Source: Puccinia triticina (Eukaryota > Basidiomycota > Pucciniomycetes > Pucciniales > Pucciniaceae). From it: a DNA stretch of 64,000 nucleotides. The stretch covers positions 124,001 to 188,000 of the forward strand of contig NC_070561.1 of the NCBI RefSeq assembly GCF_026914185.1, read 5' to 3'. How positions within the stretch are numbered: the first letter of the stretch is position 1; each line of letters starts with the position of its first letter. The translations under genes and the position numbers were made by a program. The notes under the pieces were generated by a model. The model worked only from the letters and a program-made list of their open reading frames with translations, had not been told where the DNA came from and searched no databases. Below, piece by piece: positions 21,725 to 33,660 of this stretch.

Positions 21725-22922
21725 CAGGGTGTAAACGGGTTGGGTTTGGGTTGAAAAACAGCACTATGGAGCTCCGCTTGGTGCTAGGCTGGCGGCAGCA
21801 CTGGGAGGGAAAAGGTTTTGATGTGACTGCCCTCACGGATGGTCTGGAAAAAAGTCGTAGGGATTTGAGTGATAGCTTGTGGTGGGGTGGTTTTGAGAGT
21901 TTGCCAAGGGTTGGATTCTTGGCGGCGGTTTTGTTGAGGTTACTGAGGTGATTTGAGTGATTTGTCAAAGGGGGAAGGATTTTTAGGACTTGAACTCTTG
22001 ATTCTCCAGATCAATAAGATTCAATGGCGGATCAGAATGCCATGCCGCTCCCCTCCTTCAAGTTCAGTGAACTTGGGCTCGGGGAGACAACATGTCACAT
22101 GCATTTCATCATATCCTTGCGTGCCATGCTAGCACACACAACAATCACAGGGACAGAAAAGAAGACAAAGCCAGCAAAACTCAAAAGAAGCGGGAAAAAG
22201 AAACCAGACATCAAACAACAAGGTAATGAAGAACAACCACAAAAAGAAGGAAGAAAACCTGAACAGAGGAAGGAGGAAAATAAACAGAAGCCAGAAAGGA
22301 GAGAGGAAGGGAGGGGAGGAATTAAAATCAATCAAATAAACCCACAGTACAAACTGTGCTAGGACCAAGAAAATAAAATAGGAGTCTTGAGAGAGGAAGG
22401 GAAGAAAAGATGGGGGGAGAGAGCAGAATGGGGAGGAAGCTGAGAGTGAGAATGGGTAATTGATTTCTTGAGTCTTGATGATTGAAACTTGAGGTCCAGA
22501 GCTGTAAGTCTTGATGTGAGCGCTGGTGAGATTCAAGAACTGAAAAATTGATTTGACTACTGGGTTGACCACCAAAGCGCCTGAACCCAATCCAAATTTT
22601 AGCGCGGGTCGGGGCAGATTTTAGAATATGCTGCCCAAACCCAACCCGATGTCATACTATTTTGGGTTGGGTCCAGGTTGGGTTGGTTTGGGTCTTGGGT
22701 TGACCCAACCTCATAGGTGCCAAAAGCCCCCAACTTGACCGTTGGAGGTGTCATAGCCGGGTCGCAGGCTGACCCGATTGGGAAATAGGCTGCCCGAACC
22801 CAACCCAAAATTTTACAAGTCGGGTTGGGTTGCGTTTGGGTCATGTCATTTTCTTCAAGAATGTGCCCAAACCCGACGGGTCTCAGGTCGGTTTTGGGTC
22901 GGCCCGGCCCATTTACACCCTG
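21725..22922. mobile_element. TIR element with CAGGGTGTAAA ends and 5-bp duplication AGCGT
   Basis: Left end CAGGGTGTAAACGGGTTGGG and right end, inverted, CAGGGTGTAAATGGGCCGGG. Flanked by AGCGT at 21720-21724 and 22923-22927. The right 350 bp is itself an imperfect inverted repeat of GGGTTGGG blocks. A 112-codon frame at 22024-22362 is Lys/Glu-r ich low complexity and probably not a gene. Part of the interior (ttcttggtcctagcacag, inverted) recurs near 34020. Confidence 0.65.
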
Positions 22923-23363
22923 AGCGTAGCGGCAAAAAGTGCCCGCCAATTTTGAATAGTGTTAGTGCGTTGTTAGTGTTGAGGGGAACTTGGGTGACAT
23001 GAAGACTAAGTGAGAGATGACAAGATGTCAAGGACATAGTCCAGGAGCATTGAGTCAATGTATAATGATCATTCAGTGAAGTGAAAGAGAAAACAACTGA
23101 GACAGGGACTGGACTACATCAGATGGTACATGATATGGGCCAGCTTGTGGGTGTATGGAGTAGAAGCATACAACTCTAAAAAAAAGGCCTTTTTTCCGCT
23201 AAAAGCGCTGTAGCGCGCACTCTTTGGCGCCCTCTGTGTGTAGTGTTAGCGCAATTGCTCAAATCTGCGCTAACGCTACGCTAACAGCTAAATTAGCTGC
23301 GCACCTTGTGCACTTAGCGTGAGCGCAGAGACGGCACAATTCCGCTAATGCTACGCTAAGCGT
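22923..23363. other. no gene; TAGCG-rich repeat DNA
   Basis: Palindromic stretches such as gcgctaacgctacgctaaca and ccgctaatgctacgctaagc; a probable degenerate TIR repeat. Confidence 0.4.
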
Positions 23364-23375
23364 TGTAGTAGACGG
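23364..23375. repeat. first 12 bp of an older, interrupted LTR
   Basis: TGTAGTAGACGG matches the start of the LTR family (TGTGGTAGACGG). The rest of this LTR continues at 30408-31554, beyond the inserted element. Confidence 0.7.
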
Positions 23376-24514
23376 TGTGGTAGACAGAAAAGTGAAAAAT
23401 CAAACGTTTTTCCTCATACATATATTTACTCATCCTAGGCCTCAAGATACCACCAAATGGACCTCAGAAATGGATTCTACGGCCAATTTTACCCTAGTCA
23501 CCACTGGAAGCGTCACTGGAACCCCGCTGGATTGGAAGTCACACCCTCTTGGACCCCCATGGACACGGCCAGCCCCAGTCATCAACCTGTCACAACCCTC
23601 AAGTCACCTTTCCCAGGTATACGCATACTCAGCCCCAGACAAACACATACTCTTTTCTATCCCTCTTATCTCCACTGCATATGCAGGGGACCAACCCCAT
23701 TTCTTCTGTATTTGACATGTCCCCGCTTCATTTCTGCACTCCTTGCATTAGTCTGACACCACTCATGCACCCCTTGCATGAAGTACCTCTGTATTGACAT
23801 TTCCCCGCTTTGTTTATGCACTCCCTGCATTAGTATGACATCATCTTTCATTTCTCACCCCACTTTCTGCCTGTATTTAATATCTTCTGACACCACTTGT
23901 GTGCAGCCCACCAGCTAAAATCCCTCATCCAGGGTCCCCCTTGTAGCTAAAATCCCTCACATTTGTCTATATAAGGAGCTCTCTCCCCCAGTTGTTTTTC
24001 CCTCAGCTCAGTATTCCCCAGTTATTTACATACCACCCATAGCTTTACCTTTACCCTTATAAATACCCTTATAACACCTCATAACAGCCCTTACTTTGCA
24101 AATAACCACTGAGCTCACTCTCATATCTCTCATATCTCTTGCTTAACATATCACGTGCCTGTCACAAGTTACCTGGTTCCTGGTTCAACTCCTGACTGAG
24201 ACATATACCCTTCTCAGTCTAGACACTCTTCTCAACTTTTTATATCACCCGCTCAAGGACCTGTGTTCAAACCCCACCGGAATCATCAAGTCAACTTTCA
24301 CCGTTTCCATCATCATAAATCCTCTCAACTCTCACATACCTGTCATCAAACAACTTCATCTGGAACTAGACCAGACCTATCACTTGATTAAAACTTGCCA
24401 AGCTTAGCTTGGTGGGTCTTGTTATCTGATAGTATAGAAGGGCAGAGTTTTGCACCTCCATCATCCCCTTCTCCATTCAGCAAAAGGGTTTCACAACCAC
24501 TTTTGAGTCTTACA
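23376..24514 (+). repeat. 5' LTR of a gag-only LTR retrotransposon
   Basis: 1139 bp, TGTGGTAGAC...TCTTACA, almost identical to the 3' LTR. The main difference is about ten bases (gcgtcactgg region) present here and absent from the 3' copy. Contains tatataagg near 23970. Confidence 0.9.
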
Positions 24515-24794
24515 AGGGAGTCCCCAACGTGATAGGATAACTTTGTTCGATTGACAACGGATAATTGATTTCGACCAAGAAAGCCAGAAATACCATCTTC
24601 TACAGATCTCAACTTCGAGCGGCGAAAGGAATCAAATTTTTCAACAAATCTATAACACTCAACGGCATATTCAGTTATTCTGTTGGACAACTAGTCAATT
24701 AATTACGAACCATCCAAGGAACCAATTACAAACCTCTGAAAAGAAACGTGTAACCACCGGATCTGAAAAGAGACTCTTGAAGAAATCAGCCAGT

Positions 24795-24950
24795 TATAAA
24801 ACCTTAAGAAGGGCAAGAGTAAGACCTGAAGAATTTGGATAACTAGGAACCTGGTAGAAGAGAACTCCGGAATCATTCAAAGGAAGCAGCTGCTTATAAG
24901 ACCTCAAGAAGGGCAAGAGTAAGACCTGAAGAATTTGGATAAGCAGATAC
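24795..24950 (+). repeat. direct repeat in the retroelement leader
   Basis: agaagggcaagagtaagacc followed by tgaagaatttggataa occurs at about 24805 and again at about 24911, roughly 106 bp apart. Confidence 0.75.
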
Positions 24951-25323
24951 TGTTAGAAGAAGTTTCCCAGCACGGTAAAGTTATTTTAAATATTAAAAGA
25001 AAAACCCCCAATTTGCCCTGGTAAAGAGACCAGAGACCAGATATTATTGTTTCTTTTTCAGAGCACAGTAACAGTTAGCAGCGGATCATCATAATATGAA
25101 ACTACGAGATCAACAAGAATCGACATGAATATAGCGTTTGGCGTACCAGATTTTGAAGATACGATTAATTCAAGAACCACTTCGAGGAAAAGACCTTTTA
25201 CGGGGACTCCGGCCATGATTAGGAATATGAAAACTACAATGTTGGCTCAAACAAAGAAAGAAAGCAAAACAAGATCAGATAATTGATTCAGATATCCCAC
25301 TGAAGGGGACTTACCTGACTTAG

Positions 25324-27162
25324 ATGAAACTCAACCAAAACAAAGCACTTCACCAGAAAAAAATGAAACAACAACAACAACCTGCTCAGCCACCACATCC
25401 TTGGATTCCGGTTCAGCAGCACTACCCTATCTATCAACAACCATCATATTATTGGCCTCAACAACAACAACAATATCAGCCTGCCTACCAACAATCAGAT
25501 TATCCACCAGGATTTATTGATGACGATGAACTATTCTATGATGGGAATCAATTTTTCACCTTCTTACGGAAATACGAACAGGCAGCAGATTGGTTTGGTT
25601 CAACAAAATTTCAAAGAGCTCTTCAGATTGGACGATTCATACAAACGGAGGAACTGAAGTGCCAAATTGAGGATATGGACGGTTACGAAGAATGCGACTG
25701 GGATACCCTGCGTACGGCAATGATTGACACCTGGGGAGAATTTGATGCGTCAGTTTTGTACACCAAGAAGGATCTATTCAAGGTAGCAGGACAACAGGCC
25801 CAACAAGGAATCTTAAACTACCAGACTTACAGAAGATATCTCGGAAAATTCAACGCAATACTTGATTACATGATGGAATCCTACCAGGTTTGGAAGAAAG
25901 AAGAAGCCAGTGTTTTATTCTTAAGTTCCTTTTCAAGAGAAAGTCAGGAAAACATCAACCACACCTTATTCAACAGCGGCCAGCTTCAAAAAGGGAAAAG
26001 TGGGAAATATGAAGTTATTGAATGGAATCACCTGGTTGCTGCTACGGAAACGGAGGTTATACGGATAGAGGAAGTTTGCCGGAAACAAATCCAACATCTG
26101 CAGAAAAAGCTTACTGAACTCCAAAAACAAGAAAACGCTCTGGGCTTAAATTTATCTCCTGATTACAACTATCCACTCGAATTCTCAGAAAAACCACTCA
26201 AACACGTCCCGGAACCGGCAATGGAAATCACACATCCTGTGACAGATATGGTGGAACCAATAACAGATGTTACGAAACCTACGTCAGAACTTACAGAAAC
26301 AGAAACACAGACTTACTCTCAGGAATCAGTTTTTGAAACAACAGCTTCAACAATCCAGCTACCAGATATGGCAACGAACCAGAAACCATCAACGGCATAC
26401 TTCATGGATACCGTCATGGAGCTTAAACACACTGTCATTGAGATACTAGAATTTGACTCCGACGGTGTGAATACGGCTATCAGCGTAAATCAGGAAGAAA
26501 TCTCAGATCAATCTGTTCAGAAAATCAAAACCTTGGATCATCAGCCACATCAACTCAACAACAACTATAAGTCAAAAATTGAAGATTCCCATCTTACAGA
26601 AACAACTCAGCAAGATCCACAATTTCCTTGCTCCCCTGAAATCAGTTGGATTGAACATATTCACAAAATTCAAAGCAAGATTTTCAACAAGCACCTTTTC
26701 AAACCTCACTTGGATCAACATGAAGAATTCTTTAATAAACCTTTACCTCAAGGCCCAGGGACCGCAGATACAGCCCCTGAAGCAAAGGAAGACAACATCA
26801 TCAGTCTATGCAACTCAGATAATCATCCTACCAATCTTGAACCAACAAACTCACAAATTTCAGTCAATCTGAATCCGCTTTGTCCATCTGCTGAAGAAAT
26901 ATTCAAGACTCCGCCGGCTCCAGTTCCTCCGGATATCACCTCAAAACCAACTTTTTCAAGGAAGAAATTAAAACCAAAACAAGAATTGGACAGATCTATT
27001 AACAACCTATCTCAACCCAAATCACAAAACAATGAATTTCTTCTCTTATTTTACCTACTAAAGAAGCTCATTTTTCAACCAACTCTCAAGATTCCACCGG
27101 ATCGCTTTGGACAACCTCAGGAAGCATTCAACTGCCCACAGCTCCTTGTTGGAATTGGTTAA
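25324..27162 (+). CDS. Gag-like protein of the non-autonomous LTR element
   Basis: 612 residues, the only long frame in the element. Residues 1-60 are Gln/Pro/Tyr-rich. A retroviral-type capsid region follows (about 65-270), with NQFFTFLRKYEQAADWFG, KFQRALQIGRFIQTEELKCQ and a Gln-rich coiled coil (KQIQHLQKKLTELQKQE, about 260). The second half is a low-complexity Thr/Glu/Pro-rich tail with no zinc knuckle. Located between the leader and the long 3' non-coding part. Assignment as Gag rests on position and the capsid-like helical region, not on a database match. Confidence 0.75.
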   Translation: MKLNQNKALHQKKMKQQQQPAQPPHPWIPVQQHYPIYQQPSYYWPQQQQQYQPAYQQSDYPPGFIDDDELFYDGNQFFTFLRKYEQAADWFGSTKFQRALQIGRFIQTEELKCQIEDMDGYEECDWDTLRTAMIDTWGEFDASVLYTKKDLFKVAGQQAQQGILNYQTYRRYLGKFNAILDYMMESYQVWKKEEASVLFLSSFSRESQENINHTLFNSGQLQKGKSGKYEVIEWNHLVAATETEVIRIEEVCRKQIQHLQKKLTELQKQENALGLNLSPDYNYPLEFSEKPLKHVPEPAMEITHPVTDMVEPITDVTKPTSELTETETQTYSQESVFETTASTIQLPDMATNQKPSTAYFMDTVMELKHTVIEILEFDSDGVNTAISVNQEEISDQSVQKIKTLDHQPHQLNNNYKSKIEDSHLTETTQQDPQFPCSPEISWIEHIHKIQSKIFNKHLFKPHLDQHEEFFNKPLPQGPGTADTAPEAKEDNIISLCNSDNHPTNLEPTNSQISVNLNPLCPSAEEIFKTPPAPVPPDITSKPTFSRKKLKPKQELDRSINNLSQPKSQNNEFLLLFYLLKKLIFQPTLKIPPDRFGQPQEAFNCPQLLVGIG

Positions 27163-27252
27163 CAATTTACCATTTTTCTCTTTTTCTTTTCTAAAATTAT
27201 CAAAACAAGATATCAGCTCTAACCTATCAAAATCCTGGAGCTTAAATCTTTC

Positions 27253-27655
27253 AAGTTGGGGGAGGAGCCCACATTCTTTCACGACTTACTCTTTCATTAC
27301 CGTCCTCCCTCCATCACTATCAAAAATCTTACTTATCCCCTCACTAAGAATTTCACAAAAATCTCTACCTCCTAGACATGAGACTAAACTGTCCAAACAA
27401 GCAAAAAGACCATCATATCAGTCATTTTTTTAAGTTGGGGGAGGAACTCACTTCTTTATTTATTCCTTTTTTTTGCCCTCCTCCCTTTATTCTTTTTCTA
27501 TTTTATCATGATTCTCCACCATTCAGATCAATCTACTTACAATTCCAACTCAATCCACTCCTTCAAAACTCACACTCCTTTTCATTTCCTTTTTTTTGAC
27601 TTACTCAAACATCACTTTCTTTGAGGTTGAGGACAACCTGCTAAGTTGGGGGAGG
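27253..27655 (+). repeat. three internal copies of the polypurine tract AAGTTGGGGGAGG
   Basis: AAGTTGGGGGAGG occurs at 27253, 27432 and 27643, all downstream of gag. A fourth copy at 29266-29279 abuts the 3' LTR and is the functional position. Confidence 0.9.
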
Positions 27656-27739
27656 GGGGCTTTCATTTCATTTTGGGGCCATTTTCAATTTTTTCATACA
27701 ATATCTAAAAACAATCTTGGATGGGGTGCGGTTTTGAAC

Positions 27740-28180
27740 TTTGACGGGGCCAGGGGAGCGTTCCCAGTACCCAACGGCTACCGGACCGGATATCCGAACC
27801 AACCAGGGGGGCTTATACATAACGGATCAAAAAGAAACGACTTACCAAGTTTACTTGCTCGGCATCAGTCGGATCGATCACGAAAGCGCTGGTCACTATC
27901 CGGGCGCTGGTTGGTATCTGGGCGTTGGCGGCGAGCACGACGGGCCCGCAAATCAGCGGATTGTTAGAAGGGATCGAGCCAATCAGTACCCAATGGCAGC
28001 TACGGATCAGATATCCGAACAGAAGACCGGATGGAGCAAAAAGCAAGGAAGAAACTCACCTTGTTTATCCTGATCGACGGCGGACGGATTGATTAGTATC
28101 CGGAGCTTGGTACGGACACGACGAGCACGACAGGCTTTTGAATCCGCGGATCGATCGATGGCGTTGAGCTGGGCGTGATT
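27740..28180. repeat. two diverged tandem units of about 250 bp
   Basis: Both units contain acccaa(c/t)gg...gatatccgaac and gagcacgac(g/a)gg. Each has a splice-donor-like sequence on the minus strand. No reliable protein was found. Confidence 0.5.
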
Positions 28181-29265
28181 CCAACGAATACAAGAAGATT
28201 AGAAACCAGACAACATGGAATTTGTAGTAGGTTCTATAGAGTGGACAATGAGACATAACAAAGAATCAAACTTTTAGTTAGCACGAGGCAAGTAGGGTAC
28301 TGGTGGGATGAGGAGCGAGTGAGGAGTGGAGAGTATCTGGGAAGAGGCCTCTCTTATAACTTCCCAGTCTCTCAAGGAAACCACTTACTTGGCCGGTCCC
28401 ACACAAACACCCAGCACCTTCCAGAAGGAACCCACGGCGAACGACATCGTACGAGGACCGACCTCAGATTGGGCCGAATTGAACAAGTTGCGGGGCAAGC
28501 TCAAAGGCGGCCAGCTCAAACGACAGCGCGGGTGGCGGCGAGGCGAGATCTGACAGCTGCAGGTCTACATTGTGACGGACGGATATGTAGCTCGTTAACA
28601 CGGCGCTTGAAGACGAACGATTGTTCGGCCTCCACAAGTTGAGGGAGGGAATGCTTACCAGGATTCACAGACAATTGAGGATTTAGAACGGTCGAGGTCG
28701 GTGAGATTGAGAAGGCGGCGGAAGTTGAAGGTACATATACCGTATACCCATAGCCCTCAGGGGGTATGGGCGATATACATACCCCAGGGCGAGCCCAGAC
28801 ACACACACGGGCGGGCGCGAGCGCAGAACACCCGGCCCTAAGGCCCGACCGAACTTAAGCACTTGGACCGGACCAACGGGTCCCCGATCAACACTTGATG
28901 ACCGAACCTCGCGGCTCAAGGCGCGCGCACCCTACCAGAGCGCTCACGCGACTGCGGCAGCAGCTACAGCAACTCGACGTCAACAACTGTGGAACTGCGC
29001 GACTGCGCAGCTGCGGACTGCGCGCAGCACTCCGACTCCCAGAACCGTCAAAAATTTCCCCATTAAGAAAAATCATAAAATTGACAAACATCAATTTTTT
29101 TGATCCAATTTCACCCCGCTACGCCTTTTAGTCACCACACCCAGAAGACATCCAAAAAGCCCATTTCCCAAGGATTCATCATTTCACCCGGTAAAACTCA
29201 AGCCTCAACTGCCCAAAAGTCAAGATACGGCACTTTTCCGGTGGAATTGTCTGGGGACAGACAAT
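28181..29265. other. non-coding 3' internal part of the LTR element
   Basis: GC-rich, with short frames on both strands and the palindromic catagccctcagggggtatg near 28750. No gene supported. Confidence 0.45.
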
Positions 29266-29279
29266 AAGTTGGGGGAGGA
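29266..29279 (+). other. polypurine tract for plus-strand priming
   Basis: AAGTTGGGGGAGGA immediately precedes the TGTGG start of the 3' LTR. Confidence 0.85.
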
Positions 29280-30407
29280 TGTGGTAGACGGAAAAGTGAA
29301 AAATCAAACGTTTTTCCTCATACATATATTTACTCATCCTAGGCCTCAAGATACCACCAAATGGACCTCAGAAATGGATTCTACGGCCAATTTTACCCCT
29401 AGTCACCACTGGAACCCCGCTGGATTGGAAGTCACACCCTCTTGGACCCCCATGGACACGGCCAGCCCCAGTCATCAACCTGTCACAACCCTCAAGTCAA
29501 CTTTCCCAGGTATACGCATACTCAGCCCCAGACAAACACATACTCTTTTCTATCCCTCTTATCTCCACTGCATATGCAGGGGACCAACCCCATTTCTTCT
29601 GTATTTGACATGTCCCCGCTTCATTTCTGCACTCCTTGCATTAGTCTGACACCACTCATACACCCCTTGCATGAAGTACCTCTGTATTGACATGTCCCCG
29701 CTTTGTTTATGCACTCCCTGCATTAGTATGACATCATCTTTCATTTCTCACCCCACTTTCTGCCTGTATTTAATATCTTCTGACACCACTTGTGTGCAGC
29801 CCACCAGCTAAAATCCCTCATCCAGGGTCCCCCTTGTAGCTAAAATCCCTCACATTTGTCTATATAAGGAGCTCTCTCCCCCAGTTGTTTTTCCCTCAGC
29901 TCAGTATTCCCCAGTTATTTACATACCACCCATAGCTTTACCTTTACCCTTATAAATACCCTTATAACACCTCATAACAGCCCTTACTTTGCAAATAACC
30001 ACTGAGCTCACTCTCATATCTCTCATATCTCTTGCTTAAGATATCACGTGCCTGTCACAAGTTACCTGGTTCCTGGTTCAACTCCTGACTGAGACATATA
30101 CCCTTCTCAGTCTAGACACTCTTCTCAACTTTTTATATCACCCGCTCGAGGACCTGTGTTCAAACCCCACCGGAATCATCAAGTCAACTTTCACCCTTTC
30201 CATCATCATAAATCCTCTCAACTCTCACATACCTGTCATCAAACAACTTCATCTGGAACTAGACCAGACCTATCACTTGATTAAAACTTGCCAAGCTTAG
30301 CTTGGTGGGTCTTGTTATCTGATAGTATAGAAGGGCAGAGTTTTGCACCTCCATCATCCCCTTCTCCATTCAGCAAAAGGGTTTCACAACCACTTTTGAG
30401 TCTTACA
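29280..30407 (+). repeat. 3' LTR of the gag-only retrotransposon
   Basis: 1128 bp, TGTGGTAGACGG...TCTTACA, near-identical to 23376-24514, indicating a young insertion. Confidence 0.9.
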
Positions 30408-31554
30408 ACGGAAAGTTGAAAAATCAAACGTTTTTTTCATACATATATTTACTCACCCTAGGCCTCAAGATACCAACAAATGGAACTCAAAAATGGATTC
30501 TAAGGCCAATTTTACTCCTAGTCACCACTGGAAGCGTCACTGGAACCCCGCTGGATTGGAAGTTACACCCTCTTGGACCCTCATGGACACGGCCAGCCCC
30601 AGTCATCAACCTGTCACACCCCTCCAGTCACCTTTCCCAGCTATACACATACTCAGCCCCAGCCATACACATACTCTTTTCTATCCCTCTTATCTCCACT
30701 GCATATGCAGGGGACCAACCCCATTTCTTCTGTATTTGACATGACCCTGCTTCATTTATGCACCCGTTGCAGTTGCATGCAGTCTTCTGACCCCATTTCT
30801 GCACTCCTTGCATTAGTCTGACACCACTCATCCACCCCTTGTTTTTGACATTTCCCCGCCTTGTTTATGCACTCCTTGCATTAGTATGACATCATCTTTC
30901 ATTTCTCACCCCACTTTTTGTCTGCATTTAGTATCTTCTGGCACCACTTGTATAGAGATGGCACTTGGCACCCATTGGCGGGTACCCGCCACACTTCAGC
31001 ACATAATTCTATGCGCCTGCACGCGCCCATGGCGGGTGCCAGGGGTTCCATTTTAGTAAAAATACATGCAGGGAGCTGCACAAGTGCAATGGGTACCTGC
31101 AAGCTCAACGAATTATTTGCAGAAGTGTGGCGGGTGCCAAGTGCCATCTTTACACTTGTACGCAGACCACCAGCAAAAATCCCTCATCCAGGGTCCCCCT
31201 TGTAGCTAAAATCCCTCAAATTTGTCTATATAAGGAGCTCTCTCCCCCAGTTGTTTTTCCCTCAGCTCAGTACTCCCGGTTTATTTACATACCACCTTCA
31301 CACTTACCATCACATCCATACATCACTACAACCTCATATATTTGCAAATAACCACTGAACTCACTCTCAACTCTCACATACCTGTTGTCAAACAACTTCA
31401 TCTGGGACTAAACCAGACCTATCACTTGATTAAAACTTGCCAAGCTTAGCTTGGTAGGTCTTGTTATCTGATAGCAGAAGGGCAGAGTTTTGAACCTCCA
31501 TCATATCCTTCACCATTCAGAAAAAGGGTTTCACAACCACTTTTGAGTCTTACA
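30408..31554 (+). repeat. remainder of the older LTR of the same family
   Basis: Starts ACGGAAAGTTGAAAAATC, continuing the 12-bp fragment at 23364-23375, and ends TCTTACA at 31554. More diverged than the two flanking LTRs and itself interrupted by the MITE at 30953-31152. No internal retrotransposon region follows, so it looks like a solo LTR. Confidence 0.85.
30953..31152. mobile_element. hAT-type MITE with 8-bp duplication CACTTGTA
   Basis: 200 bp, TAGAGATGGCACTTGGCACC...GGTGCCAAGTGCCATCTTTA-type ends, flanked by exact CACTTGTA at 30945-30952 and 31153-31160. The intact LTR at 29.8 kb shows the same sequence with a single cacttgt, confirming the empty site. Confidence 0.92.
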
Positions 31555-33439
31555 ACACATATTTCCGTGGAAATGTGCCACAGAATGTACCAGAACTGGA
31601 TTCTGTGGAGTTGTACACGTGTAAGCAGTGCTTTATACATGCTCTGGAGGTGCTCCTTGAATGCTTCAGTTCATTTGACCCCTTCTACATATTTACTACA
31701 TGTGTAGGCATGTGTGCTGAGGCGTAGGAGGAAGCTCTAGGGCGCCTTCTATGCTCTCCTGCACACGCTACAAGGGGTATTCTGGTCTGGTAAGACGTGT
31801 AAGGTGTCCATATTTGATGATGTGGTTATTATACCTTATCTAACTGTAAATTAGATGTGTGTGGTACGTGTAACACATGTAATATTCCTATTGGGGTGTA
31901 TTCTGGCCCATTCTTGGGTACTGGTAACCCAGGAGATTTGGTTGCGGGCTGGTTTATGCATTATGCATATGTGTACACCACATGTGGGGGCTTGAGCTCC
32001 AGGCAACAGGGCTCTACTGGTGTCAGGTGTGCCTGGCTACAGAGCAGTTGGGCTTGGATGTGCCATATAACAATATTACTATTGTCTAAGCTATACACAA
32101 CACCTCAGTTTTGTCACTGAAACTGGGGTAAAAGCATATGTGCTTATTTATATATATAAGCATACAGGTGCATTCACACAGAACGTGCTGCACCTGTTGA
32201 ACTTTGAAGTCAATTTACACAAGGAAGGAATAACAATTAAGGGTACCTTGAAGTGAGGTACCCTAGGTTAAATTAGGCTTAGATTCAGAATATGGAATAA
32301 TATTCCAGATTTTATGATATTTCATTTTTGCTTTTGATATTATGTCACAGTGGCTCTGACATAGTAGCCAGCTGACACTCCCATCAGACATCAACATAGA
32401 AATCTCATATCACACTCCATCATCACTTCACTCTGCTAAAACCATAAAAACCAACAAAACAGATTCTCACTTGATTATATTCTTCACCCATCTCACCATA
32501 TAGAGGTTGTATAAGCATCTTGTACTTGTTAAAACTGATCTAGGTCTGATAAGAGACTACTACATACAAGTTTTCTCCATCATAAAGTCACGCCACAACA
32601 ATAAATAAATTTGTTGTCAGAATTCTGTGTAGTATAATAGAGGGGCAGGTCTTTCAAACCACCTGTAACAGTAGTATTGCTTAGCTGGAATATCATATTG
32701 TTATTTCCCCCTCAGCGCTGCCAACCCATCCCAAAGGAGTTCTCACACCGTTCTGTACCGTTCATCAAGGACTGTGTCTCCGTGATGATGTCAAAATGAT
32801 GACTGTTGACCACTGAGCTGGGGTGCCTGGGTGATGATGGAAAAATTGTGGGAGGAGGGCCTCCTTATATATTCTTTTCTGAGTTATTTTTGCGGGTGAG
32901 GGCTGCACTCGAGGCATTTCTGCTGGTGGTGACCCTGGGTATTGCACTACCTTCTGCAAGGGGTGCATAATTTGAACTGATTTTCCGCATGACAATGTGT
33001 GATTTGTACTTTTTAAGGCAAAGGCCACCTAGGTTGGTTGCACTGCCCAAGTGGAGGCTTTCTGACCGCATGCATCGATGTAAGGTCCGCGCAAATCTGT
33101 TGAGTTGCTGAGGTTGCGTGAGGTGATCTGTAGATAATAGTGGAGGCCTGCCTAACTAGTAAATCTAACTATGCTCTTATACATATACATGCCTTTTATT
33201 ATTTGTATGACTTTCCACCTGGGTATGGCCTGTACTAAACCTATAATTTTAAATAACTTCTAAACTAAAAGAGCTAGCTGGGTAGTTGAATTGAGTGACT
33301 AGGGTTAAATTTGTATGTAGAATTTATTTCTCCAATAATATTTCATCATATGCAAGTATTTTAGGCTGTGAGTTGAGGTTTTTGGCAGTTTTGTTGCGGG
33401 CAACAGATCTGGATCACCACACCAGCAACTGAGAGTTGT
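31555..33439. other. no gene; probable old LTR debris
   Basis: 32340-32700 resembles the end of a diverged LTR (gataagagactactacatac, gaggggcaggtctttcaaac). No coding frame supported. Confidence 0.35.
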
Positions 33440-33660
33440 GCATCCCCTTGATGACCAGCACAGACCGGTCATGAGGAGGAGATCTGAGTCCCCTTGGTGA
33501 CCGTTCATCAATAGGTGTAAGTCCCCTCAATGAGCGGCACATACCGGTCATGAGGAGGAGATATGAGTTCTCTTGATGGCCGGTCAGAGCAATCGTCAAG
33601 AGGTGTGAATCCCCTCCACGACCGGTACAGACCGGTTTTCAAGAGATGTGCAGACCGCAA
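33440..33660. repeat. palindromic minisatellite copy
   Basis: Units such as ccccttgatgaccagcacag followed by accggtcatgaggaggag, the same dyad family as 9005-9765. Confidence 0.75.

Larger units (their letters stand above)
23376..30407 (+). mobile_element. complete non-autonomous LTR retrotransposon, duplication ACGG
   Basis: 7032 bp: LTR, a leader of about 0.8 kb, one gag-like ORF, about 2.1 kb of non-coding DNA, a polypurine tract, LTR. Flanked by ACGG (23372-23375 and 30408-30411). No RT, RNase H, protease or integrase motif was found, so it depends on another element in trans. Confidence 0.88.

Noticed and set aside
22024..22362. 112-codon Lys/Glu-rich frame
   Set aside because: Low-complexity, lies inside a TIR element, and its opposite strand is equally open.
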